Below, piece by piece: positions 53,221-62,589 of a stretch of DNA of 64,000 nucleotides. A program made the translations under genes and the position numbers. A model generated the notes under the pieces. It had not been told where the DNA came from, made no database searches, and saw only the letters and a list, made by a program, of their open reading frames with translations. Source of the stretch: Microbacterium hydrothermale (GTDB lineage: Bacteria > Actinomycetota > Actinomycetes > Actinomycetales > Microbacteriaceae). The stretch is taken from positions 186,001 through 250,000 of the forward strand of contig NZ_STGM01000005.1 of the NCBI RefSeq assembly GCF_004854025.1. The letters run 5' to 3'. Every line of letters starts with the position of its first letter. The stretch's first letter is position 1.

Positions 53221-53314
53221 ACCTCAAACGCTAGGCGCTTCTGCGGCATGGGGCGTCGTCGGGCGCAACACGGCGACACGCTCCGGTCGGTCCACGGCGA
53301 TCGTCGGCGGCGAG

Positions 53315-53328
53315 TGTGAAGCTTCACA
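53315..53328. promoter_or_regulatory. Perfect palindrome upstream of the sugar importer
   Basis: TGTGAAGCTTCACA is an exact 14-bp palindrome, 53 bp before the LacI-type operator. It shares the TGTGA half-site and could bind a second regulator (CRP-like) or serve as an auxiliary LacI site. Confidence 0.45.
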
Positions 53329-53364
53329 TTTACCGATTCGTGACACTGAGAGCGCAAACAATCC

Positions 53365-53395
53365 TTGACATGGTCGATTGTGTGAGCGCTAACAT
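53365..53395 (+). promoter_or_regulatory. Promoter of the sugar ABC operon
   Basis: TTGACA at 53365-53370 is a consensus -35 box. TAACAT at 53390-53395 is a plausible -10 box with a 19-bp spacer. The LacI-type operator overlaps the spacer and -10 box, the usual repression geometry. The binding-protein start is 75 bp downstream. Confidence 0.5.
53381..53394. promoter_or_regulatory. LacI-type operator 1
   Basis: TGTGAGCGCTAACA is a near-palindrome centred on GC, the typical GalR/LacI operator form. It matches operator 2 (58195-58208) at 12 of 14 positions when read on the opposite strand. Likely target of the LacI protein at 59759-60772. Confidence 0.65.
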
Positions 53396-53469
53396 TCAGA
53401 GGTCAGCCCGCCCGAGGGGCTGCATCACATGAACCGGCAGCGGTGCCGGCGAAACGAGGAGGTTTCATC

Positions 53470-54450
53470 ATGAAGGCGAAGAAGATTCTTGCCGGGCTCG
53501 CTCTGGTGGGCGCGATCGCCCTGACCACGGCCGGCTGCGCCGGTGGCGGCAGCGGTGCCGGTGGGGGCGGCAACGACAAGGTCATCACCGTCGGCTTCGC
53601 GCAGACCGGCTCCGAGAGCGGATGGCGCAGCGCCAACACCGAGTCGATGAAGGAGGCGTTCAGCGAGGCCAACGGCTTCAACCTCATTTTCAACGCGGCC
53701 GACAACAAGCCCGAGGCGCAGATCGCCGCGGTCCGCAGCTTCATCAACCAGGGCGTCGACGCCATCGTGCTCGCGCCGATCGTCACCGACGGCTGGGACG
53801 ACGTGCTGAAGGAGGCGAAGGATGCCAACATCCCCGTCATCCTCGAAGACCGCACGGTCTCGGCATCCGAGGATCTCTACGCCAGCTGGGTCGGTCTCGA
53901 CTTCAAGAAGGAGGGCGAGACCGCGGGCACCTGGGTCGCCGACAACTTCGGCAAGACGCCCACCAACCTCGTCGTCCTCGAGGGCACCACGGGTTCGTCG
54001 GCGGCGACCGACCGCGCCACCGGCTTCGACGACGCCATCAAGGGCACCGACGTCAAGCTGCTCGACTCGCAGACGGGTAACTTCACCCGCGCCGAAGGCA
54101 AGACGGTCATGGAGGGCTTCCTCCAGAAGTACGGCTCGCAGATCAACCTGCTGTTCGCCCACAACGACGACATGGGCCTCGGTGCCCTCGACGCGATCAA
54201 GGCCGCCGGCCTCAAGCCCGGCACCGACATCAAGATCGTCACGATCGACGCGGTCAAGGACGGCATGACGGCCCTGGCCGACGGCGAGTTCAACTACATC
54301 GTCGAGTGCAACCCGCTGCTCGGCGACAAGGTCGCCGAGGTGGTCAAGAAGGTCGTGGCCGGCGAGTCCGTCGACAAGAGCTACATCGTCGAGGACCAGG
54401 CGTTCGACCAGGAGCAGGCCAAGGCCGCTCTGCCCGACCGCAAGTACTGA
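53470..54450 (+). CDS. Sugar ABC transporter substrate-binding lipoprotein (YtfQ-like)
   Basis: A 326-residue periplasmic-binding-protein-like I lipoprotein with a signal peptide and lipidation at Cys23 (TTAGC). The core reads VGFAQTGSESGWRSANTESM, a signature seen in the galactofuranose-binding YtfQ branch. LAPIVTDGWDDVLKEAKDANIPVILEDR and LFAHNDDMGLGALDAI follow. ATG 53470 is preceded by GAGGAGG. First gene of an operon with an ATPase and two permeases. A furanose sugar is the likely ligand by family; the exact sugar is not proven. Confidence 0.92.
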   Translation: MKAKKILAGLALVGAIALTTAGCAGGGSGAGGGGNDKVITVGFAQTGSESGWRSANTESMKEAFSEANGFNLIFNAADNKPEAQIAAVRSFINQGVDAIVLAPIVTDGWDDVLKEAKDANIPVILEDRTVSASEDLYASWVGLDFKKEGETAGTWVADNFGKTPTNLVVLEGTTGSSAATDRATGFDDAIKGTDVKLLDSQTGNFTRAEGKTVMEGFLQKYGSQINLLFAHNDDMGLGALDAIKAAGLKPGTDIKIVTIDAVKDGMTALADGEFNYIVECNPLLGDKVAEVVKKVVAGESVDKSYIVEDQAFDQEQAKAALPDRKY

Positions 54451-54523
54451 TCACTCCGTCCCCGGGTGTGCGGGGCCGATCCCGGCCTCGCACACCTCCC
54501 GGCATCCCAGAAAGCGATCGAGC

Positions 54524-56122
54524 ATGACATCCGAACGTGCTGCCGCGGTCTCGAGCCCGCGGGCCGCCGTGGTGGAGATGCGAGGAATCAGCATCTCCTT
54601 CCCCGGAGTGAAGGCCCTCGACGGGGTCGACTTCACCCTCTATCCCGGCGAAGTCCACTCCCTGATGGGCGAGAACGGCGCCGGCAAGTCCACGCTCATC
54701 AAGGCCCTCACCGGTGTGTACGGCATCGACGCCGGCACCATCCGCGTCGACGGGGAGCAGCGGCTCTTCCGCGCCACCGCCGACGCCCAGGCGGCGGGCA
54801 TCGCTACCGTCTATCAGGAGGTCAACCTCTGCCAGAACCTCACCGTCGGTGAGAACGTCATGCTCGGTCAGGAGATCCGACGTGCCGGCATGGTCGACTG
54901 GAAGGCGACCCACGCGGCCGCCGAGCGTCATCTCTCCGAGCTCGGTGTGCGCATCGACACCCGGTCAATCCTCGCGAGCCACTCGATCGCGATCCAGCAG
55001 CTCGTGGCCATCAGTCGCGCGATGGTCGTCGACACCAAGGTCCTCGTTCTCGACGAGCCGACCTCCAGCCTCGACCGCGGAGAGGTCGAGCAGCTCTTCG
55101 GCGTCGTCCGCGACCTTCGCGACCGCGGCGTCGCCATCCTGTTCGTCTCGCATTTCCTCGACCAGATCTACGAGATCTCCGACCGCCTGACCGTGCTCCG
55201 CAACGGCACGCTCGTGGGGGAGTACCCCGTCGAAGACCTCGGTCGCGAGCAACTCGTCGCCAAGATGATCGGGCGCGAGCTCGGCGAGTTGGATGCCATC
55301 TCCGCCAGTGCCGAGCGACCCGTCGACCGTTCCGGCACCCCGGTGCTGCGCGCGCTCGGCCTCGGCCGCAAGAACACCCTCGAGCCCGTCGACCTCGACG
55401 TCTTCGGGGGTGAGGTCGTCGGGCTCGCGGGACTCCTCGGCTCCGGGCGCACCGAGCTCGCGCGACTGATCGCCGGCGCCGACCGCACCGACGGTGGGTC
55501 CCTCGAAGTGAATGGTTCCTCCGCGCGCACAGGATCGCCCCGTCACGCACTCGATCGCGGCATCGCCTTCTCGTCGGAGGACCGCCGCGCCGAGGGCATC
55601 GTCGGCGATCTCACCGTGGCCGAGAACATCATCCTCGGGGTGCAGGCCCGGCGCGGGGCGCTCCGCAGGGTCGGAGCAGCCGAGACACAGGCCATCGTGG
55701 ACGAGTACATCACCGCCCTCGGGGTCCGCCCGGCCGATCCGAACGCCCTCATCCGCAACCTCTCCGGGGGCAACCAGCAGAAGGTGCTGCTGGCGCGGTG
55801 GCTCGCCACCGCGCCCGAGCTGCTCATCCTCGACGAGCCGACCCGTGGCATCGATGTCGGCGCGAAGGCCGACATCCAGCGCAAGGTCGCCGAACTCGCC
55901 GAGAAGGGTCTTTCGGTCATCTTCATCTCGTCCGAACTCGAAGAGGTCCTGCGCCTCGCCCAGCGCGTGGCCGTGCTCCGCGACCGTCGTAAGATCGGCG
56001 AGCTGGCCACGAAGGACGTCGACCTCGACGGCCTCGTCACCTACATCGCCGAAGGTCAGGTCGAGACGACCTCCTCCGCCGCCCCCGAGACATCGCCGTC
56101 CGATCGGGAGAAGATCGCATGA
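54524..56122 (+). CDS. Sugar ABC transporter ATPase with two nucleotide-binding domains (YtfR-like)
   Basis: A 532-residue double ATPase of the RbsA/YtfR type. Domain 1 has Walker A GENGAGKST (about 46) and LDEPTSSLD; its signature region is ASHSIAIQQLVAISRA rather than LSGGQ, the usual degeneracy. Domain 2 has GLLGSGRTEL, LSGGNQQKVLLARW (about 412) and DEPTRGIDVGAK. It powers the two permeases downstream. ATG start, 73 bp after the binding protein; the 3' end overlaps the permease start. Confidence 0.93.
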   Translation: MTSERAAAVSSPRAAVVEMRGISISFPGVKALDGVDFTLYPGEVHSLMGENGAGKSTLIKALTGVYGIDAGTIRVDGEQRLFRATADAQAAGIATVYQEVNLCQNLTVGENVMLGQEIRRAGMVDWKATHAAAERHLSELGVRIDTRSILASHSIAIQQLVAISRAMVVDTKVLVLDEPTSSLDRGEVEQLFGVVRDLRDRGVAILFVSHFLDQIYEISDRLTVLRNGTLVGEYPVEDLGREQLVAKMIGRELGELDAISASAERPVDRSGTPVLRALGLGRKNTLEPVDLDVFGGEVVGLAGLLGSGRTELARLIAGADRTDGGSLEVNGSSARTGSPRHALDRGIAFSSEDRRAEGIVGDLTVAENIILGVQARRGALRRVGAAETQAIVDEYITALGVRPADPNALIRNLSGGNQQKVLLARWLATAPELLILDEPTRGIDVGAKADIQRKVAELAEKGLSVIFISSELEEVLRLAQRVAVLRDRRKIGELATKDVDLDGLVTYIAEGQVETTSSAAPETSPSDREKIA

Positions 56123-57162
56123 AGAAGCTCCTCACGCACCGCCTCGTCTGGCCGATCGCGGCGCTCATCGCCCTGATCGCCGTCAACACGATCTCGCGGC
56201 CGTCGTTCCTCAGCATCACGGTGCAGAACGGCCAGCTCTACGGGTCGCTCATCGACATCCTCCGCAACAGCGCACCGCTCATGCTCGTCGCCCTCGGCAT
56301 GACGCTCGTCATCGCGACGCGCGGCATCGACCTGTCGGTCGGCGCGATCATGGCGGTCTCCGGCGCGGTGGCGCTCACGATCATCGAAGCCTCCCCCGAG
56401 CCGGGCAACCTCGGGGTCGTGATGATCGCGATCGTCGCGGCCGTCGGCACCGCCCTGCTGCTCGGCGTCTGGAACGGCTTCCTCGTCTCGGTTCTCGGCA
56501 TCCAACCGATCATCGCCACCCTGGTGCTGATGCTCGCGGGCCGCGGTGTCGCCCTGCTCATCACCAAGGGCTTCATCACCACGATCAACAGCGACCCGTA
56601 CCAGTTCATGGCGCAGGGATACGTGCTGGGCCTGCCCTTCGCGTTCTACGTCTCGATCGTCGCGGTCATCGTGGTCGGCGTCCTCGAGCGGCGGACGGCG
56701 CTCGGCATGCTCACCGAAGCGGTCGGCATCAACCCCGAGGCGAGCCGGCTCGCCGGCGTCCGGTCGCGCGGCATCATCTGGGGCGCCTACATCGCCAGCG
56801 GCACGCTCGCGGGCATCGCCGGCATCCTGTACAGCTCGAACATCATGGCGGCCGACGCGAACGCGGCGGGGCTCTACATCGAGCTGGATGCCATCCTCGC
56901 GGTCGTCCTCGGCGGGACCTCGCTCGCGGGCGGGAAGTTCAGCATCGCGGGCACCGTGGTGGGCGTCTTCACCATCCAGACGCTCAAGAGCACGATCACC
57001 TTCCTCGGCGTCCCTCCCGCGGTCAGCCCCGTCTTCATGGCCGCGGCCGTGCTCATCGTGGTGCTGCTGCAGTCGCCGCGGTTCCGCTCGTTCTTCTGGA
57101 CGGCCGGCCGCTCCGCCTCCCGTCCGCTCACCCGCCGTCCCGACGCAAAGGTGCTGTCCTGA
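56119..57162 (+). CDS. Sugar ABC transporter permease (YtfT-like)
   Basis: A 347-residue inner-membrane permease of the RbsC/BPD_transp_2 family. About ten hydrophobic helices; the family motif MTLVIATRGIDLSVGAIMAVSGA occupies roughly residues 62-84 and GGTSLAGGKFSIAGTVVG about 270-287. ATGA overlap with the ATPase gene. Paired with a second permease that follows, as in the YtfT/YjfF galactofuranose system. Confidence 0.92.
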   Translation: MKKLLTHRLVWPIAALIALIAVNTISRPSFLSITVQNGQLYGSLIDILRNSAPLMLVALGMTLVIATRGIDLSVGAIMAVSGAVALTIIEASPEPGNLGVVMIAIVAAVGTALLLGVWNGFLVSVLGIQPIIATLVLMLAGRGVALLITKGFITTINSDPYQFMAQGYVLGLPFAFYVSIVAVIVVGVLERRTALGMLTEAVGINPEASRLAGVRSRGIIWGAYIASGTLAGIAGILYSSNIMAADANAAGLYIELDAILAVVLGGTSLAGGKFSIAGTVVGVFTIQTLKSTITFLGVPPAVSPVFMAAAVLIVVLLQSPRFRSFFWTAGRSASRPLTRRPDAKVLS

Positions 57163-58181
57163 TGACCACTCTCACCGCCCCGGAGCGTAGCTCCGCGCCG
57201 TCGGCCGGCGCGTACCGTCGCTTCCTCAGCCGTCACATCTCGTGGGTCCCGGTGTTCGCCGCCGTGGCCATCCTGATCATCATGATCGCCGGCGCGATGG
57301 CCTCCTTCCCCAACTTCCAGCTGCCGCGCATCATGTCGTCGATCCTGCTCGACAACGCGTACCTGCTCGTGTTGGCCGTGGGGATGACCTTCGTCATCCT
57401 CACCGGGGGCATCGACCTCTCGGTCGGTGCGGTCATGGCGTTCACCGGCATCCTGTGCGCGAAGCTCCTCGGCGACGGGGTTCCCGTGGTCGTGGCCGTT
57501 CCGGCGATGGTGCTCATCGGGGCCGCGATCGGTCTGCTCATCGGCGTGCTCGTGCAGTTCTTCGACGTGCAGCCGTTCATCGCCTCGCTGATCGGGATGT
57601 TCCTCGCCCGCGGCCTCGCGTTCGTGGTGAGCCTGGAGTCGATCAAGGTCGAGAACGACGGCATCCTGTGGCTGCAGTCCACGAGGTTCTCCTTCGCCGG
57701 CTGGTACATCACCCCGACAGGCGTCATCGCTCTGCTGACCGTCGCGATCGCGGCGTTCGTGCTCCGCTACACGCGCTTCGGCCGCACGGTCTACGCGGTC
57801 GGCGGCAACGAGCAGTCCGCTCGGCTCATGGGCCTGCCGGTGGTGCGGACGAAGCTGTCGGTCTACGTCATCAGCGGCGTGTGCGCGGGGCTGGCCGGCA
57901 TCGTGCTGACGGCCTACTCCGGCGCGGGGTATCCGCTGAACGGCGTGGGAACGGAGCTCGACACGATCGCGGCGGTCGTCATCGGCGGCACGCTCCTCAC
58001 CGGAGGCAGCGGCTTCGTCCTCGGTTCCATGATCGGGGTGTTCGTCTACGGCCTGATCCGAACGATCATCTCGTTCTCGGGCGCCGAGCAGTCGTGGACG
58101 CGCATCACCGTCGGAGCTCTGCTCCTGCTGTTCGTGGTGGTGCAGCGGATCATCGTGTCGCGCTCCGCGCTCAGCCGGTGA
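57162..58181 (+). CDS. Sugar ABC transporter permease (YjfF-like)
   Basis: A 339-residue permease of the same family with MTFVILTGGIDLSVGAVMAF (about 75-94), AVGGNEQSARLMGLPV and the closing IGGTLLTGGSGFVLGSMIGV. ATG 57162 overlaps the previous stop by one base; the longer open frame upstream is a shadow of the ATPase and first permease genes. It forms the heterodimeric membrane part with the YtfT-like protein. Confidence 0.92.
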   Translation: MTTLTAPERSSAPSAGAYRRFLSRHISWVPVFAAVAILIIMIAGAMASFPNFQLPRIMSSILLDNAYLLVLAVGMTFVILTGGIDLSVGAVMAFTGILCAKLLGDGVPVVVAVPAMVLIGAAIGLLIGVLVQFFDVQPFIASLIGMFLARGLAFVVSLESIKVENDGILWLQSTRFSFAGWYITPTGVIALLTVAIAAFVLRYTRFGRTVYAVGGNEQSARLMGLPVVRTKLSVYVISGVCAGLAGIVLTAYSGAGYPLNGVGTELDTIAAVVIGGTLLTGGSGFVLGSMIGVFVYGLIRTIISFSGAEQSWTRITVGALLLLFVVVQRIIVSRSALSR

Positions 58182-58194
58182 CGCCCCCGTGCCG

Positions 58195-58208
58195 TGTTAG
58201 CGATCACC
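58195..58208. promoter_or_regulatory. LacI-type operator 2
   Basis: TGTTAGCGATCACC matches the reverse complement of operator 1 at 12 of 14 positions. It lies in the 40-bp gap before the second ATPase gene and the lacI-type gene, so the regulator probably controls its own transcription as well as the importer. Confidence 0.55.
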
Positions 58209-58221
58209 GCGTCACGCGGGC

Positions 58222-59766
58222 ATGATTGACCGCATGTCCACCGTCGCTCCGCCCCTCCTCGAGGTGCGCGGAGCGACGGTGCGTTTCGGGGTCGAATCGG
58301 CGCTGTCCGACGTCGACTTCCGGCTGTACCCGGGCGAGGTGCATTCGCTCATGGGGGAGAACGGTGCGGGCAAGTCCACCCTGATCAAAGCGATCACGGG
58401 CGCCCTCCGTCTCGATTCCGGCCGGATCGAGCTCGGCGGTCAGGAGATGCGGTTCTCGTCGCCGGCAGACGCGCAGGCGGTCGGCATCTCGACCGTCTAC
58501 CAGGAGATCGACCTCCTCCCCAACCTCACGGTGGCCGAGAACATCTCGCTCGGCCGCGAGCCCCGCCGGTGGGGCGTCATCGACCATCGGGCGATGCGCG
58601 AGCGCGCGGTCGAGGCGTTGACCGCTCTGGGCGTCGACGTCGACCCGTCCTCGGTGCTGTCGGCGCATCCCCTCGCGGTGCAGCAGCTCGTCGCGATCGC
58701 CCGCGCCGTCTCGACCGAGGTGAAGGTGCTCGTGCTCGACGAGCCCACCTCGAGTCTGGATGCCGACGAGGTGGCCGAACTGTTCCGCGTGATCCGCGAC
58801 CTCAAAGCGCAGGGCATCGCGATCGTGTTCGTCTCGCACTTCCTCGACCAGGTGTACGAGATCTGCGATCGCGTCACGGTCCTGCGCGGAGGGCGGCTCG
58901 TCGGCGAGTACGGCACGCGCGAACTGCTGCGCATCGACCTCGTCGAGAAGATGCTCGGAGCGGCGGCCGACGCGCTCGCCCCGCTCGGCCAGCGCCTCGT
59001 CGAGCCCGCCGAGGGCCCGAGCGTCCTGAGCGCCCGCGGCGTGGCATCCGGGACTCGATTGCGCGAGGCCGACCTCGACATCGCCGAGGGCGAAGTGATC
59101 GGCGTCGCGGGTCTGCTCGGCTCGGGGCGCAGCGAACTGGCGCGCGCTCTCACGGGCGTCGATCGCCCCGACGCGGGCGAGGTGACGGTCGACGGGGATC
59201 CGGCCCCCCTTTCATCGCCCCGCGACGCCATCCGTCGCCGGGTGGCCTACTCGTCCGAGAACCGCCGTACCGAGGGCATCATCGGCGACCTCAGCGTGCT
59301 CGACAACATCACGCTCGCGCTCCAAGCGCAGCGGGGGATCTTCCACCGGCTCAGCACGGCGCGCCGCCGCGAACTCGCCGTCAGCTGGGTCGAGGCGCTG
59401 CACATCCGCCCCGCCGACATCGACCGGCCGGTATCGACGCTGTCCGGCGGCAATCAGCAGAAGGTGCTCCTCGCGCGCCTGCTGGCCTTGTCGCCGCGGC
59501 TCATCGTTCTCGACGAGCCCACGCGCGGAATCGACGTGGGCGCGAAAGCCGAGATCCAGCGGCTGGTCGGGGAGCTCAGCGACAACGGCCTCTCCATCGT
59601 CTACATCTCGGCGGAGCTCGACGAGGTGCTGCGCGTCGCCCACCTCGTCGCCGTCATGCGCGACGGGGTGCTCGCGCAGATCGTTCCGGCCACGGGCCTC
59701 ACCTCCGACGCGCTGCTCGCGCTCGTCGCCGGCCACACGACATCCGACGGGGGCGCCGGTGCCTGA
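58222..59766 (+). CDS. Second sugar ABC transporter ATPase (RbsA/YtfR-type)
   Basis: A 514-residue double ATPase, closely similar to the one at 54524-56122. Walker A GENGAGKST (about 48), LDEPTSSLDADEV in domain 1, LSGGNQQKVLLARL (about 412) and DEPTRGIDVGAK in domain 2. Start may be ATG 58222 or ATG 58234 (MSTVAPP). No binding protein or permease follows, so it either serves the upstream permeases, replacing or mixing with the first ATPase, or energises permeases elsewhere. Its stop overlaps the lacI-type start by 8 bp. Confidence 0.92.
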   Translation: MIDRMSTVAPPLLEVRGATVRFGVESALSDVDFRLYPGEVHSLMGENGAGKSTLIKAITGALRLDSGRIELGGQEMRFSSPADAQAVGISTVYQEIDLLPNLTVAENISLGREPRRWGVIDHRAMRERAVEALTALGVDVDPSSVLSAHPLAVQQLVAIARAVSTEVKVLVLDEPTSSLDADEVAELFRVIRDLKAQGIAIVFVSHFLDQVYEICDRVTVLRGGRLVGEYGTRELLRIDLVEKMLGAAADALAPLGQRLVEPAEGPSVLSARGVASGTRLREADLDIAEGEVIGVAGLLGSGRSELARALTGVDRPDAGEVTVDGDPAPLSSPRDAIRRRVAYSSENRRTEGIIGDLSVLDNITLALQAQRGIFHRLSTARRRELAVSWVEALHIRPADIDRPVSTLSGGNQQKVLLARLLALSPRLIVLDEPTRGIDVGAKAEIQRLVGELSDNGLSIVYISAELDEVLRVAHLVAVMRDGVLAQIVPATGLTSDALLALVAGHTTSDGGAGA

Positions 59767-60772
59767 CGACAAGGCCTCGCGCACCGCCAACATCTTCGAC
59801 GTCGCCCGCCTCGCGGGTGTGTCGCACCAGACGGTGTCGCGCGTGCTCAACGACATGCCGAACGTGCGCCCGGCGACGCGGGCGCGCGTGGAGCAGGCGA
59901 TCGCGCAGCTGCGCTACAGCCCGTCGCCCGCGGCCCGCGCCCTCGTCACGCGGCGCACGCGCACGATCGGTCTGGTCACCCCGGGCACGGTCGATTACGG
60001 GCCCTCGTCGATCGCGATGAACTTCAACTTCGCCGCCCGCGCCGCCCGCTACAACGTGGACGCCATCAGCTCGCCGCAGAACGACGTCGCCGCGGTCCGG
60101 GCGGCGATCGACGGGCTGCTGAAGCAGCGAGTGGATGCCATCGTGCTCATCGTCGTGGACACCGAGGTGCTGGCAGCCGTGCAGGCACTCGACATCGACG
60201 TGCCGATCGTGGCGGCCGCCACCACCGGTCGGCCGCATCCCCGGCTCGTCGCGATCGACCAGTACCGGGGAGCGCGCAGCGCGGTGCGGCACCTGCTCGA
60301 GGCCGGATACGACACGGTGCGCCACATCGCCGGGCCCGCGCGCAACCCCGACGCCGTCGAACGCGTGCGCGGCTGGCGCGAGGAGATCGCGGCGGCCCGC
60401 GCGCAGTCGACGCCCGCCGTGCACGGCGACTGGACGGCCGCGAGCGGGTACCGCATCGCCTCCGAGACGGATCTCACTCCGGGCGAGGGGATCTTCGTCG
60501 CGAACGACCACATGGCGATCGGCGTGCTGTCGGCACTGCGCGAGCGCGGCCTGCGGGTTCCCGAAGACATCGGGGTGGTGGGGTTCGACGATGTTCCCGA
60601 GGCGGCGTTCGTCTTCCCCTCACTGACCACGGTGCGACAGGATTTCGCGGCGCTGGGTGAGATCCTCATGCAGAAGGTGCTGCTGCTGGTCGAGGAGCCC
60701 GACACCGTGACCGAGAGCACGCCGTTGCCGACGCGCCTGATCGTGCGCGCTTCGGCGCCGCAGACGCGCTGA
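59759..60772 (+). CDS. LacI-family transcriptional repressor
   Basis: A 337-residue repressor with an N-terminal helix-turn-helix and hinge (NIFDVARLAGVSHQTVSRVL, about 11-30; the hinge includes SPAARAL), then a sugar-binding domain ending in VVGFDDVPEAAFVFPSLTTVRQD. GTG 59759 overlaps the second ATPase gene. Operators 53381-53394 and 58195-58208 fit its expected site. Ligand likely the imported sugar or a derivative. Confidence 0.94.
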   Translation: MPDDKASRTANIFDVARLAGVSHQTVSRVLNDMPNVRPATRARVEQAIAQLRYSPSPAARALVTRRTRTIGLVTPGTVDYGPSSIAMNFNFAARAARYNVDAISSPQNDVAAVRAAIDGLLKQRVDAIVLIVVDTEVLAAVQALDIDVPIVAAATTGRPHPRLVAIDQYRGARSAVRHLLEAGYDTVRHIAGPARNPDAVERVRGWREEIAAARAQSTPAVHGDWTAASGYRIASETDLTPGEGIFVANDHMAIGVLSALRERGLRVPEDIGVVGFDDVPEAAFVFPSLTTVRQDFAALGEILMQKVLLLVEEPDTVTESTPLPTRLIVRASAPQTR

Positions 60773-60852
60773 GCGGAGCGATCGCGGTCCGGGAAGCCGC
60801 CGCGTGGTCGAGTCCCATCGCTCCGGCCGGCGAGGCCCCGTGATGCCGTCGG

Positions 60853-60884
60853 AGGGGCCCGGATGCCGTGGCATCCGGGCCCCT
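60853..60884. terminator. Bidirectional terminator between lacI-type gene and citrate transporter
   Basis: AGGGGCCCGGATGCC and GGCATCCGGGCCCCT form a perfect 15-bp hairpin with a 2-nt loop, in the gap between convergent genes. The arms contain the abundant GGATGCC heptamer. Confidence 0.85.
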
Positions 60885-60896
60885 AAACGACCCGCC

Positions 60897-62423
60897 TCAG
60901 CCCAGCAGCGGCACCGCGCCGACCAGCACGCCGACAGCGAGCATCACGAGGGAGACGATCGTCGCGCGCCAGAGCACCTTCTTGTGGTGGTCGCCGAGGT
61001 TGACGCCGGCCAGCGAGACGAGCAGAAGGATCGCGGGGACCAGCGGGCTCTGCAGGTGCACCGGCTGGCCGGTGATCGAGGCGCGGGCCATCTCGACCGG
61101 GGCGATGCCGTAGTTCGCGGCGCTCTCGGCGAGAACCGGGAGGATGCCGAAGTAGAACGCGTCGTTCGACATGAAGAACGTGAACGGGATCGACAGGATC
61201 CCGGTGATGACGGCGAGGAACGGACCCATCGACGAGGGGATGACCTCGGTGATCCACGCGGCCATCGCGGACACCATTCCGGTGCCGTTGAGCACGCCCA
61301 CCAGCACGCCCGCGGCGAGCACCATCGAGACCACGCCCACGATGCTGGGGGCGTGGGCGACGATCTCGTCGGCCTGGCCGCGCAGCTTCGGGAAGTTCAC
61401 GATCAGGGCGAGGGCGGCGCCGACCATGAACACGAACGCGAGCGGGAAGATGTCCATCACCAGCAGCACCATCACCGCGACGGTCAGCACCAGGTTGAAC
61501 CAGATGAGCTTCGGTCGAAGGGTCGCGCGGTTCGGGTCGAGCATGGTGTCGGCCATCGCGGTGTCGGCGGCCTCGACCAGCTGCGGGGCGGCGACGGCCC
61601 CCTGGCCTCCGCGGACGGTGACGATGTTGCCGGTGCGCAGCGACGCGAGGGCGCCGGGCTTGTGCTCCGCGCCGCGGAAGATCTTCGGGGCGCCGAGGCG
61701 GCCGAAGCCGCCGGGGCCGTCGATCTTCGAGGTGTCGACGGAGCCTGCGAGGCGCTTGCGTTCCGCCAGGCCGAGGAACCAGGCGAACGCGAGGGAGACG
61801 ACCAGGCCCGCGAGCAGCGACGGCAGCATCGGCACGAACACGTCGGTGGGCTGCAGGCCCAGGGCGGTCGCGGCGCGGACGGTCGGGCCGCCCCACGGGA
61901 CGATGTTCAACGTGCCGTTCATCAGGCCCGCGACGCACGTGAGGACGACGGGGCTCATGCCCAGCCGCAGGTAGAGCGGCAGCATCGCCGAGGTCGTGAT
62001 GATGAAGGTCGTCGAGCCGTCGCCGTCGAGCGAGACCGCGCCGGCGAGGATCGCCGTGCCGAGCACGATCTTCGCCGGGTCGTCGCCGAGGAAGCGCGTG
62101 ATCACGCGGATGAGCGGGTCGAACAGGCCGACGTCGATCATGATGCCGAAGTACATGATCGCGAACAGCAGCAGGGCCGCCGTGGGCGCCATCTTGCCGA
62201 TCGCGTCGATGACCATGTCGCCTAGGCCGAAGCCGGCGCCGGCGATGAGCCCGAACACGGTCGGCACGACGATGAGGGCGACCATCGGGGTCATCCGCCG
62301 CGTCATGATCAGCGCCATGAACGACAGGACCATCAGGAAGCCGAGGGCGACGAGCACACCGTCGGCGGGCGTGTAGGCCACCGCGTACTCTTCGGCCTCC
62401 GCCGCAAGGATCAAGGGGGTCAT
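60897..62423 (-). CDS. CitMHS-family citrate-metal:proton symporter
   Basis: A 508-residue polytopic transporter with about twelve hydrophobic helices. The CitMHS signature region around LDGDGSTTFIITTSAMLPLY and the NIVPWGGPTVRAA motif are visible. Homologues import citrate complexed with Mg or Ca. ATG 62423 follows AAGGAG; an open frame to 62516 has no ribosome-binding site. Divergent from a CitA/DcuS-like sensor kinase, whose response regulator presumably lies past the window end, so induction by external citrate is likely. Confidence 0.92.
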   Translation of the reverse strand: MTPLILAAEAEEYAVAYTPADGVLVALGFLMVLSFMALIMTRRMTPMVALIVVPTVFGLIAGAGFGLGDMVIDAIGKMAPTAALLLFAIMYFGIMIDVGLFDPLIRVITRFLGDDPAKIVLGTAILAGAVSLDGDGSTTFIITTSAMLPLYLRLGMSPVVLTCVAGLMNGTLNIVPWGGPTVRAATALGLQPTDVFVPMLPSLLAGLVVSLAFAWFLGLAERKRLAGSVDTSKIDGPGGFGRLGAPKIFRGAEHKPGALASLRTGNIVTVRGGQGAVAAPQLVEAADTAMADTMLDPNRATLRPKLIWFNLVLTVAVMVLLVMDIFPLAFVFMVGAALALIVNFPKLRGQADEIVAHAPSIVGVVSMVLAAGVLVGVLNGTGMVSAMAAWITEVIPSSMGPFLAVITGILSIPFTFFMSNDAFYFGILPVLAESAANYGIAPVEMARASITGQPVHLQSPLVPAILLLVSLAGVNLGDHHKKVLWRATIVSLVMLAVGVLVGAVPLLG

Positions 62424-62589
62424 CGCGACTCCTTCGTCGTGGATGTCGGCGCCCGGTGCGCCAGCGATCTGCCGACCGTACGGATGCCGAGGGTCCGAGC
62501 GCGCGCTTGCTCGCATTGAGCGCCGTTATGCGCGTACCGTGTCTTCTGCGCATTTCGCGCACGACGACGTCGCCGACCGGGAGGTGCGC

